Notes: generated by a model not told the origin, from the sequence alone. Counted from the first letter of the stretch, positions 1 through 7,798 are shown. The stretch is DNA of 21,578 nt from Tannerellaceae bacterium (GCA_031276545.1 JAISMW010000029.1:1-21578); one strand, 5' to 3'. Translations and numbers: made by a program.

Positions 1-141
1 AGCCCCCGGATAGCCTGTCCCTCCCAGTATTTTCGCCTTTTCCTTACGTCGAACTCACGTTGAATAGTGAACAGCGAACAGTGAACAGTTGTTCACTATT
101 CGTTATTCACTATAAACTATTCACTATTCACTGTTCTCACT
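1..141. repeat. Inverted-repeat cluster downstream of the giant surface protein gene
   Basis: This stretch has no gene. From about position 58 it is built from short degenerate copies of GTGAACAG / GAATAGTGAA and their complements. A perfect 12-bp inverted repeat pairs 62-73 (GAATAGTGAACA) with 90-101 across 16 bases, and a nested 7-bp dyad GTGAACA-GT-TGTTCAC lies at 81-96. A further TCACTATTCA copy at 121-130 can pair with 61-70. It starts just past the stop codon of the minus-strand gene at 142, so it can act as that gene's 3' hairpin. No long T-run follows the stem, so a textbook intrinsic terminator is not shown. Positions 1-57 hold nothing I recognise. Confidence 0.6.
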
Positions 142-3100
142 TTATTTGACGATCAGCTTCAGCGTTCGGATATAGTCGTGGCGGGAGATATGCACGATGT
201 ATATTCCGGCGGGCAGGTCGGAGATGGTTGTATGTACTTCGGTTCCGGTGGCGGTGAGGCGGATTGCGGGACGGCCGGACGAGTCGTAGATGGTGATGAG
301 GTCGCCCGGTTTTACTTTGCGGATGCTCACCTGCGTGTCGGCGGGGTTGGGCGTCAGGAATGGTTCGGCCGAATCGGACTCGTCGACGCCTGTCGGGGTG
401 TCGCCGGGAGTGTCGCCCGGAGTACCCGGAGGTGTGGACGGGGGAACGTAGACATCCCATTTGCCGTAGAGCGTTATGTCGGCGGTGATGGGGTCGGTTG
501 CGAAGTTCCATGCCGTGCCGCTGAAGTTGGCGTTGCTGTACCATCCGCCGAATACGTAGCCGCTGCGTACGGGCAGCGCCGGTTCGTCGAGCTGCGACAT
601 ATAGAACACCTGCTGCGTGAAGGGCGTGATCTGTTCGCCGGTGAAGGTGGCCGTCCTGAAGAGCGGTACGCTCGCGGGCAGTTCGCCCAGGAGGATGCCG
701 GTCACGTGGCTGGGGCCTTTGTCTAATCCTTCTTTTACGTAGAGGCGGAAGTAGGTGACGCCGTCTACCGTGCAGGGTTGGATGCCGGTGAGGTCAATCT
801 TCGCGCTGTCGGAGGTAAACCAGGTGATGGCGGCGGCGGGTACGGCTGTCCAGGTTGTCTGGTCGCAGGAGTATTGGATTTCCTTCGGCGTAGCGCTTCC
901 GCTTCGCAGTTGCCGGAAACTTTCTCCGTTGGGATCGGTCGGTTCGTCGAAGCGGAAGATTAGTTCGTTGGTGTTGAGCAGCGAGGAGTGTGTGCTGATG
1001 ACGGCGGTGTCGGCAGGTAGGATGCGGAAGAGGACGGCGTCGCCCAGAAATTCACGGTAGGTGGTCATCAGGAGGAAGTCTCCCGTGCTGCTGACGGCTA
1101 CCTTGCCGGAGCCGTCGGTCTGTTCCGTAACGGAGGCGATTTGAGCGCCGTTTACTACGCTGTACTCGATGGAGTCGCCGGTGGTGAAGTCGTGTGCTAC
1201 GTCATTCTGATCGATGCGCCGGGTCTTGACGGGTAACTCCAGAGTGCCGCTGCTTTCCAGGCGGAACTCGTTCTTGCCGTAGGGGGTGAGCAGTTTCACG
1301 GACTTGGTGTCGTCTGTGCCGGTGAAGAAGTCGGCATTCAGCGCTGCGTAGGCGATGGTCGCATTGCCGGCGCGGTCGATGGCTTTGAAGTTGAGCGTCC
1401 GCATGTCTTGCGTGACGTCTATTGTGAAGCCTTTGCCGGTCAGACGGGAGCTGATGTCTTCGCCCTGGAAGTAGAGGGTCGCGCCGGCTTCGGTTGTTCC
1501 GGACAGGACGCGACGCTTGCCGGACGTATCGTCCGTCACGTCTTCGATTTGGGTGAGCATCAGGAGGGGCGGCGTATTGTCTATTACTACGTGGAACTCA
1601 TAGACTGTTTTGTCTATCAGCGTCCCCTGTGACGGGTCGTAGAATGTTGCCCGCACGAGGTAGGGCTTTTCGGCGTCTGCCGTGCCGGGGAAGTTCTCCG
1701 TTTTCATATCTATTGTGAAGGCTGTCGAGTTGTTTTCGCTCGCTGTACCGGCGGTGGGGGTGGAGATTGCAGTGAAGGTTTCTCCGTCGTCATCCGATCG
1801 CTGGAGATCCATGTTGAGGGTTGTTCCGCCTTGGACGGAGAATTTCAGCTTGTCCGTATTCTGCGCATGGATGTATATGCCGGACAGCGCGGCCGGCGTG
1901 GATGCGTCCAGTGTACCCTCGAATGCTTTTACTTCCGTTCCGTCTTTCTTCTCCAGAGCGAATGTATACGCGCTCAGCGTGTAGTATTGGGGTTTGGCCA
2001 CCGTCACGGAATCTGCCGGCGATGCGCCTTTGCCGTATACAAAGGTGACGGTATCGATCCGGTGGTAGGCATTCACGGCGAAGTGATAGTTCCGGCCGGT
2101 TTCGATGGAGACGGACGCGGGGTCGTAGTTGGATATATGCTCCGTCTCCGCCTTGGACGCTCCGGCGCGAATCTCCAGTGCGCGGGCAGCGGCAGGCGCT
2201 GCGAACCGGGTTGGTTTGCCTTCGCTGTCGGTAGCGGTTACGAAGAAGCCGTCCAGGTTCGTATTGCCGGAGTGGCTCCATGCTACTTTCACGGTGGCGC
2301 TGCCTTGCGGTTCAGCCGTCACGGCGGTTACTTCGCCGGGGTCGTTCGTGTTGGCGTGCGTCACGATTGCCGTCGTGCTGAACGCTGTTTCGGCCGGTTC
2401 GTAGCTGGTGAAGGTTGTTCCGCCTACTTCAAACTGCACGTCCCCTTTGGATTTTTCGAGCTTTGCCTTCACAAAGTAGTCGCCGTTCAGGGTCTGGTAG
2501 ACCTGGCCTGTAAAGTTGGGCAGGGTAACAGACGTTGGCGCAACACTACCTTTAAACTCCAACGTATCGAGCGGATAGGCGTCGCTGCGGCTTGTCGTGT
2601 CGGACACGAGCGAGAAGCTCAGGCGGTAGTTGCTGTCGGCCTCCAGGTTTTTGGAGTCGAACGTGATGTTGCTTCCGCTGAGGGCAATGTCGGAAACGGT
2701 TTCGGCGGGGAGCCATACATAGAGTTGGGCTTCTATTTCGCCGGTGTTGTCCAGGGCTTCCACTTTCCAGTCGCCCTTCAGGGTCGTGTAACCGTTCGTT
2801 CCTGCGGCATCCCGTTTGAAAACGATGCTTGTTTCGTAGTACGTTTTGTTTGCGTCGGTATCGTTGATGTATTTCCAGTTCAGTTGTTCTTTCTCCGTGC
2901 CAGGTTCATACGTCGTTACAGCTCCCGTGGGCGAAGTGATTTGCAGTTTTGTGTTACCACTGTTTTCAGAGCGTACCCGTACAATCAGGACGTTTGCCTC
3001 GGTTGCCAAGGTTTCCGTTGCGGTCTTTGAATACCCGTCGCCGAAGGCGCGCAGGAGGATGTTCGGCTTGCGCTTCTGCACCGGGATGATGTTGGAGGTG

Positions 3101-6100
3101 AAGGTGATGACGGGGCTGTCCATCTTTGTGCTGCGCAGTCCGGGCGCAACGGGCAGGGTGTATTCGTAGCCGTAGAGAGGTGTTCCCGCCGGCAGATCGC
3201 CCCAGGCCTTCGCGCTTTTCAGGTAGCCCGATCCGATGCCGCCCGATACGCCGGCAGGAGAGAATTTGAACTGTACCCAGGCGTAGCCGTTGACGTCCCA
3301 GGGGCCGACGTCCCAGTGTATTTCGGCGATGGCGCGGACGTATTCCTTGTTGCCGTCTACCCGTGCGCCGACTATCTCCGTACCGGCAAAGGGTACGCCG
3401 CTGGGGATGGTGACCGAGACTTTGCCCATGTATTCCAGGTCGGTGACGTCGTAGAGGTAATCGCCGATGCCGGAGAAGTTGCGGCTTGAGACGTTTTGCA
3501 CCATCTGCCGGGCATGAGCCAGCCCGTGGCGGCTGCGCGCCAGATCGACGCCGAGGTTGAGGCTTGCCTGGCCGTGAATGACGTTAAAGAAGTCCATCCT
3601 GCCCGACGAGGTGGTGCGGAACCAGGGGAGGGCGAAGCCCTGATACTCCGTAGCTCCGAACGAGATCGTGGCCGTCAGGTCGTGCAGCGCCTCGGTGCCG
3701 AAGATGCTCACCGAGCCGTCGATGAGGCCGATCCGGTTGCCGCCCAGCACGCCGGTTCCTTTGAAGCCGAAGAGATTCATCGTCGTGGGGTCGGCCAGCC
3801 CGAAGGTCACTTTCGCTTCTACCGGTGAAGGATTATAAAGAAAACTGTATTCCGGCAGGTCGGCCTTCATCAGGTCGGTGAAGCCTCCGCCCAGCGTGAG
3901 GTCGCAGACGCCGATGGTGCCGTCGTAGGTAAAGTTGAAGTCGTTGATGCTCCAGATGTCGGCGGGCAGCACGCCGTTGGGGCTGCGGTGGTAGTAGGGG
4001 TCGACGGGCGCAAAGCCGAGGATGCCCTCGACGTTGATGGCGCCCAGGATGTCGAACTCGCCCTTCACACGGAAGTGGCGGTCGAGGCTGTTGGGCAGTA
4101 CGTCGAAGTCCAGTTCGCCTTCCGCTCCGCCCAGTCCGATGATGCCGAAGGGGTCTTCGACGCCCACGTGCCCCGTCATATTGCCGCGGGCGCCGAGGTA
4201 GCCGTTTTCGCCGAACATGGATTCATGGATGGTTACTTCGCCGGAGAGGTAGTCTTTGGAGGCGCCCATCAGAAATTCGCTCACTTCGCCCGTGCCGCTC
4301 AGCGAGAAGGCGTCGCGGTAGAGCTTAATATTTTTGTCGGGATCCTGTATGGTGATGCCGGCCAGGTCGACTTTAGTACTCAGCTTCCCGCCTGTGAGGA
4401 TGATTCGCTCGCCCGACGATTCGCCGGCCTTTGCGTAGGAGCTGGTGTAGCGTTTCGTGCCGTCTAACGAGACGGTGATTGCTTCGCTGCCGGTGGCGCT
4501 GATGACGCGCGTGTCGTAGGCATTGAGGCCTATCCGGTCGTTGGCCTCTGTTGCCAGCAGGATGGTACCGTCGCCGATGTTCCAGGTGATGGTCGCCACA
4601 TTGTCTGTGCCGCCATCGGTGTGGATGAATTTCAGCAGGCCGTTGATAAGGGACTGGGTTCCTATCCGGTATTGGATGATGTTGTCGTCGTTGGTGTTTT
4701 CCTTCGTCATCGTACCGGTGAGGGTCATGAGGATATGGTCTTTGTTGAGGCGCGACGGTTCGTAGGTGGTCATGGACAGTTTGTTGTCCGACGGGTCTTG
4801 CACTACTACGAGGCGTGTGGCAAAGGCGTCCGGGTCTACGGCTGCGACGTTGTATTCCAGTTCGAAGTCGAAATTGTAGGTTGCGCCTGATACATCTCCG
4901 ACCTTTTCCTGAAATACCAGGCGGTATTTGCCGGGGTAGTTCGTCGGCTGGCCGTTGCTCAGCGTGTTCAGCGCGGCGGTCAGGTCGATGGGGTAGCGCC
5001 CTTCGCTGTCCTGGGTAGGCTTTGCGAAGGATGTTTCTTCCGTAGAGCCGTCCGGCTTTATCCGTTGAAGTGTAATGTTGTCGGCGAGCTTGCCTATATT
5101 GAGGATGGAGGCATAGATGGTTCGCCCTGTGCCCGCAGTTTCCGGCGTTACCGGCAGGACGGTGGGGTAAGCGCCGAAGAAGGCGAACTGCTTGCCGACG
5201 CCTTCGAGCTGGAAGTAGCGGGAGCGCAGTTCGAGGATCTCGTTCGACTCGAGGGTGGTATTGAGGACGGCCGGCGCCATCACCTGAAACGAGACGCCCA
5301 GGTTGGTGGGTTTCGGCAGACCCATCGTGGCGCCTGCGGTATTCATCGGCCAGTTCACGTAAGCGCTGCCGTTGGGCGGAATATTCAACACGGCGCCCCG
5401 CGGATAGATTGTGCGACCGATCGAATCCTTGTACTCATAGTCTACCTCGCCTATCATCTCGAACACGGAATTTTTAAACTCGGCGTCGCCTTCGGGATAG
5501 TCATAGTTGCCGTAGCTCTGATAGTCGTCATTCGGACCTAAATTGCTCGTCAGCCCGTTGAAGTCGATTCTCCAATACTTCTCGGTTGTGGGGTAATTCA
5601 TCTCCGGCCACGTCACTCTTCTTGCGGGAAAGGCGTAGTCGATGCAGGGCGGCGCGACCTGTACGCGGATGGGGTAAGGCGCCGCGTTCCGATAGACTAC
5701 CCGGATTGCGTTCTTGTCGTTCGAGTAGCGGTATCCGCCGGCGGGGTCAATCTCCAGTTCGATGGGCTTTTCGAGCGAGACCTCGACCGAGAGCAGGTTT
5801 TTCACCCTGTCGAATTCTTCGATCACCACATAACCGTCGTTTACGTGCGGCATACCATCTTCACCTGTGTGAAGGGGGAGCTGCTCCGATTGGATGGTCA
5901 TCAAATAGACGTTTTCGTCCCACGGATAGCCGAACCTCGCCTTGTGGTGCAGCAACCGTCCGCGATATTTGTTCACATCCTTCCACGGCCGCCCGTCTTC
6001 CATGAAGCTGTCGCGCTCCGCGCGGGAATGGAAGCTGGCGGCGAGGAAAACAACATTGCGGTCGCGCGTGATGTGTCGGGCGGCATTGTTTTCGACCACT

Positions 6101-6408
6101 AATTCCGTCCAGTCTATAGAGGGGCCGAGGGCTTCGTTGAAATAACCGCCGAAGGAGGCGCCGAACGACTTGCCGCCGGGGAAGGTTTTCCAGCTATCGG
6201 CTATACCGTCTCTCCCGTTGTCTAAATATCCGACATGGCCGTTCTTGAGGAATACATATACATCGGTTACCTGTGCGAACGTTGCGCCGCCCGGGAGAAG
6301 AGCGGCGAGGACGAGGAGGCACGCCGCCCATCGCCGGCGCGCGGTGGCGGCAAGGCCGGCGTATATCCGGCTGCCGCGAATTGATTGATTGCTTGTTTTT
6401 GTAAACAT
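142..6408 (-). CDS. Giant secreted multi-domain surface protein with InlB-type repeat and T9SS type A sorting domain
   Basis: A 2088-residue protein with a long signal peptide: an Arg-rich n-region, then hydrophobic AACLLVLAALLPGGATFAQ ending near residue 46. The N-terminal part (about 47-170) is not a family I recognise. The bulk is beta-rich and modular, including a long Gly-rich middle (about 700-1100), an FN3-like segment from about 1357, and a bacterial Ig-like segment near 1610-1690. An InlB/Listeria-Bacteroides repeat follows at about 1917-1987 (GYVFGGWYSNANFSGTAWNF, ending LYGKW), then a Pro/Thr/Gly/Asp linker at 1988-2016. The last 72 residues match a Por-type T9SS sorting domain: NPADTQVSI, then IYDSSGR, then LPAGIYIVHI. 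Family knowledge predicts Sec export, outer-membrane crossing by T9SS and surface anchoring after CTD removal. Adhesion or glycan binding is inference. G+C is clearly higher than in neighbouring genes (sampled 60-base lines: 63, 48 and 63%). The long plus-strand ORFs inside it are antisense shadows of this composition. Confidence 0.9.
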   Translation of the reverse strand: MFTKTSNQSIRGSRIYAGLAATARRRWAACLLVLAALLPGGATFAQVTDVYVFLKNGHVGYLDNGRDGIADSWKTFPGGKSFGASFGGYFNEALGPSIDWTELVVENNAARHITRDRNVVFLAASFHSRAERDSFMEDGRPWKDVNKYRGRLLHHKARFGYPWDENVYLMTIQSEQLPLHTGEDGMPHVNDGYVVIEEFDRVKNLLSVEVSLEKPIELEIDPAGGYRYSNDKNAIRVVYRNAAPYPIRVQVAPPCIDYAFPARRVTWPEMNYPTTEKYWRIDFNGLTSNLGPNDDYQSYGNYDYPEGDAEFKNSVFEMIGEVDYEYKDSIGRTIYPRGAVLNIPPNGSAYVNWPMNTAGATMGLPKPTNLGVSFQVMAPAVLNTTLESNEILELRSRYFQLEGVGKQFAFFGAYPTVLPVTPETAGTGRTIYASILNIGKLADNITLQRIKPDGSTEETSFAKPTQDSEGRYPIDLTAALNTLSNGQPTNYPGKYRLVFQEKVGDVSGATYNFDFELEYNVAAVDPDAFATRLVVVQDPSDNKLSMTTYEPSRLNKDHILMTLTGTMTKENTNDDNIIQYRIGTQSLINGLLKFIHTDGGTDNVATITWNIGDGTILLATEANDRIGLNAYDTRVISATGSEAITVSLDGTKRYTSSYAKAGESSGERIILTGGKLSTKVDLAGITIQDPDKNIKLYRDAFSLSGTGEVSEFLMGASKDYLSGEVTIHESMFGENGYLGARGNMTGHVGVEDPFGIIGLGGAEGELDFDVLPNSLDRHFRVKGEFDILGAINVEGILGFAPVDPYYHRSPNGVLPADIWSINDFNFTYDGTIGVCDLTLGGGFTDLMKADLPEYSFLYNPSPVEAKVTFGLADPTTMNLFGFKGTGVLGGNRIGLIDGSVSIFGTEALHDLTATISFGATEYQGFALPWFRTTSSGRMDFFNVIHGQASLNLGVDLARSRHGLAHARQMVQNVSSRNFSGIGDYLYDVTDLEYMGKVSVTIPSGVPFAGTEIVGARVDGNKEYVRAIAEIHWDVGPWDVNGYAWVQFKFSPAGVSGGIGSGYLKSAKAWGDLPAGTPLYGYEYTLPVAPGLRSTKMDSPVITFTSNIIPVQKRKPNILLRAFGDGYSKTATETLATEANVLIVRVRSENSGNTKLQITSPTGAVTTYEPGTEKEQLNWKYINDTDANKTYYETSIVFKRDAAGTNGYTTLKGDWKVEALDNTGEIEAQLYVWLPAETVSDIALSGSNITFDSKNLEADSNYRLSFSLVSDTTSRSDAYPLDTLEFKGSVAPTSVTLPNFTGQVYQTLNGDYFVKAKLEKSKGDVQFEVGGTTFTSYEPAETAFSTTAIVTHANTNDPGEVTAVTAEPQGSATVKVAWSHSGNTNLDGFFVTATDSEGKPTRFAAPAAARALEIRAGASKAETEHISNYDPASVSIETGRNYHFAVNAYHRIDTVTFVYGKGASPADSVTVAKPQYYTLSAYTFALEKKDGTEVKAFEGTLDASTPAALSGIYIHAQNTDKLKFSVQGGTTLNMDLQRSDDDGETFTAISTPTAGTASENNSTAFTIDMKTENFPGTADAEKPYLVRATFYDPSQGTLIDKTVYEFHVVIDNTPPLLMLTQIEDVTDDTSGKRRVLSGTTEAGATLYFQGEDISSRLTGKGFTIDVTQDMRTLNFKAIDRAGNATIAYAALNADFFTGTDDTKSVKLLTPYGKNEFRLESSGTLELPVKTRRIDQNDVAHDFTTGDSIEYSVVNGAQIASVTEQTDGSGKVAVSSTGDFLLMTTYREFLGDAVLFRILPADTAVISTHSSLLNTNELIFRFDEPTDPNGESFRQLRSGSATPKEIQYSCDQTTWTAVPAAAITWFTSDSAKIDLTGIQPCTVDGVTYFRLYVKEGLDKGPSHVTGILLGELPASVPLFRTATFTGEQITPFTQQVFYMSQLDEPALPVRSGYVFGGWYSNANFSGTAWNFATDPITADITLYGKWDVYVPPSTPPGTPGDTPGDTPTGVDESDSAEPFLTPNPADTQVSIRKVKPGDLITIYDSSGRPAIRLTATGTEVHTTISDLPAGIYIVHISRHDYIRTLKLIVK

Positions 6409-6525
6409 GGTTGTTGTGTAAGAAATTTGAAAATTATGTTACTTCAAGAATGTGCAGTTTGCTGTCCCTTTACTGTTTTCACCGAAAACGAACGTATCAG
6501 CGGGCTAAAAGTAGAAGATGGAGAC
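6409..6525 (-). promoter_or_regulatory. Probable promoter region of the giant surface protein gene
   Basis: The leader of the minus-strand gene starting at 6408. Two one-mismatch versions of the Bacteroidetes -7 box TAnnTTTG can be read on the minus strand: TAATTTTC at 6429-6436 and TACGTTCG at 6489-6496. Neither has a good TTTG -33 element at 19-21 bases. The first would leave only about 13 bases of leader, so the second fits spacing better. The exact promoter is not settled. Confidence 0.3.
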
Positions 6526-6565
6526 GCAAAAGATGTCGCATTTCACGAAATGCGACATCTTTTGC
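6526..6565. terminator. Perfect 18-bp hairpin, possibly a bidirectional terminator or a dispersed palindrome
   Basis: Bases 6526-6543 and 6548-6565 are exact reverse complements around a CACG loop. The core is GATGTCGCATTT / AAATGCGACATC, flanked by AAAA on the left and TTTT on the right, so a short U-tract follows in either direction. The shape suits a bidirectional intrinsic terminator. However, it sits between two divergent transcription units, where no known gene should end. It could terminate a leftward transcript of the adjacent repeat array, insulate the two promoters, or be a REP-like dispersed palindrome. The hairpin is certain; the function is not. Confidence 0.5.
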
Positions 6566-6633
6566 CCCGTTGAAGCTTGAACGTTACGGCTTGGCGTTCT
6601 CCGGACGGAACATGGGGATGGAGGGTTTTGGGA

Positions 6634-7143
6634 CTTCGTCCGATGATCCGGCGCCGGCATATTGCGACGCCGATACTTCGTCGAATGATTTACGGTCGGC
6701 ATATTGCATTGCCGATAGTAAATCATTTGACGGAAGCCAAACTTATTGCATTGCCGACACCAAATCATTTGACGGAAGCCAAACCTATTGCATTGCCGGC
6801 ACCAAATCATTTGACGGAAGCCAAACCTATTGCATTGCCGATAGTAAATCATTTGACGGAAGCCAAACCTATTGCATTGCCGACGCCAAATCATTTGACG
6901 GAAGCAAAACCTATTGCATTGCCGGCGCCAAATCATTTGACGAAGGCTCGGCATAGTGCATTGCCGGTACTAAATCATTTGACGAAGGCTCGGCATAGTG
7001 CATTGCCGGTACAAAATCATTTGACGAAGGCTCGGCATAGTGCATTGCCGGTAGAAAATCATTTGACGAAGGCTCGGCATAGCGCATTGCCGGTACCAAA
7101 TCATTTGACGAAGTCCCGGCATAGTGCATTGCCGGTAGAAAAC
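6634..7143. repeat. Tandem array of 42-bp repeats, two subfamilies plus two units with inverted core
   Basis: The core AAATCATTTGACG recurs with its first base at 6720, 6762, 6804, 6846, 6888, 6930, 6972, 7014, 7056 and 7098: ten units at exactly 42 bp, with a decayed eleventh at 7140. Between the cores of the first units lies GGAAGCCAAACCTATTGCAT (type A); from the 6930 unit onward it is GAAGGCTCGGCATAGTGCAT (type B). A few bases after TTGCCG vary from unit to unit (for example ATAGT, ACACC, GCACC, GTACT, GTAGA). The 42-bp phase extends left by two units (CTTCGTC at 6634 and 6676) in which the core reads as the reverse complement while the flank stays in direct orientation. Because 42 is a multiple of 3, several frames stay open. 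The longest (6577-7266, plus) would encode a 14-residue repeat of the form IALPTPNHLTEAKP, without a signal peptide. I treat it as probably non-coding or at most uncertain. Confidence 0.85.
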
Positions 7144-7217
7144 CTGATTTCTGCTGTCGCAAAAACCTTGTTCCCTGATATTACACATCTGCTCAGGCTG
7201 TTTTCAGAAAAAAAGAT

Positions 7218-7225
7218 TATATTTG
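7218..7225 (+). promoter_or_regulatory. Probable -7 box for the rprXY operon
   Basis: TATATTTG at 7218-7225 is an exact match to the Bacteroidetes -7 consensus TAnnTTTG and would give a leader of about 30 bases before the ATG at 7263. A T-rich stretch, TGTTTTC, lies near the expected -33 position (about 7199-7205) but is not a clean TTTG. A second exact -7 match, TAATTTTG, is at 7235-7242, closer to the start codon and without a -33 element. Confidence 0.45.
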
Positions 7226-7262
7226 TGCACCGGATAATTTTGCATTTAAAATACGGGTTATT

Positions 7263-7478
7263 ATGAGGAATATAAATATCATCAGTGGCTTATTGTTGAT
7301 TTATCTTTTGGTAATGAGTGTAATCGGATGGCCGGGGAAGAAGCCTGAGCCGGACTATCCGGCCTATTTCCTGACGATAGGAGCTACGCTGATTGCCATT
7401 CTGCTGCTGCGCTACATCCGGATTCGTCGTCTTAAACAGAACAAACAGTGGGAAAAAGAGAAAGGAGAAAAGGTATGA
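7263..7478 (+). CDS. Small two-helix inner-membrane protein, first gene of the rprXY operon
   Basis: A 71-residue protein with two predicted membrane helices (about residues 4-23 and 35-54) joined by a short loop, GWPGKKPEPDYPAY. It ends in a strongly basic tail (RYIRIRRLKQNKQWEKEKGE), so both ends should face the cytoplasm. I do not recognise the family. Its stop overlaps the next start (ATGA, ATG at 7475-7477 and TGA at 7476-7478), indicating translational coupling within a tight five-gene operon. Being the first gene ahead of a sensor kinase, it might be a small accessory or modulator of RprX, but that is inference from position only. Confidence 0.7.
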   Translation: MRNINIISGLLLIYLLVMSVIGWPGKKPEPDYPAYFLTIGATLIAILLLRYIRIRRLKQNKQWEKEKGEKV

Positions 7479-7798
7479 GCATTGTACGCAGTTTTTTGGG
7501 AGTAGTAATCCTGGCGGCCGTCACGTCGTTCGCTTCGTTTGCCCAACAGCCCCATACGCCTCCCGCCGCGGCCAAAAAGCCTGCGCCGCGCCCGGCCATA
7601 GAAGTCGTAGCCGTGGACAACCGCATTAAGGTTCTCCATGCTCCGACAGGCAGCCGGCTTGAAGTATACAGCGTGGTAGGTCTCAAAGTGGCGGAAATAG
7701 AGATAAAACAGCCATGCGGTGAATATGTAGTGAATCTTGCGAAAGGATATTATATCATCCGCATAGATGAAACCGTTCGGAAAGTGGCCATACGCTGA
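7475..7798 (+). CDS. Small exported protein consisting mainly of a T9SS-CTD-like domain
   Basis: I choose the ATG at 7475 over the in-frame ATG at 7448. It begins exactly at the ATGA overlap with the upstream stop and puts a clean signal peptide first (MSIVRSFLGVVILAAVTSFA, cut near SFAQ). The mature part has a short Pro/Ala/Lys linker (QQPHTPPAAAKKPAPRP). About 65 residues follow that have the strand pattern of a Por-type sorting domain: IKVLHAPTGSRLEVYSVVG, then VVNLAKGYYIIRIDETVRKV. The glycine turn and the GYY-I-R-I strand parallel LPAGIYIVHI in the giant protein of this window. It is 107 residues, with no cargo domain before the CTD-like fold. It is the second gene of the operon, 13 bases before rprX. 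It could be a true T9SS substrate or a periplasmic protein that reuses the fold; function is unknown. Confidence 0.75.
   Translation: MSIVRSFLGVVILAAVTSFASFAQQPHTPPAAAKKPAPRPAIEVVAVDNRIKVLHAPTGSRLEVYSVVGLKVAEIEIKQPCGEYVVNLAKGYYIIRIDETVRKVAIR

Noticed and set aside
1831..3030. 399-codon plus-strand open frame inside the giant gene
   Set aside because: It is antisense to a gene with clear domains and signal peptide, lacks any recognisable motif, and high G+C makes long antisense frames expected.
6505..6954. 149-codon minus-strand frame through the repeat array (RQMIW-type repeats)
   Set aside because: It exists because 42 is divisible by 3; it runs through the 18-bp hairpin and has no start signal or conserved end.
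6720..7143. CRISPR array
   Set aside because: Units are nearly identical over their full 42 bases with only a few variable positions; there are no unique 30-40 base spacers and no cas genes.
7448..7474. Upstream start for the CTD-like mini-protein
   Set aside because: It adds MGKRERRKG before the signal peptide and lies inside the preceding gene; the ATG at 7475 forms the coupled ATGA overlap.
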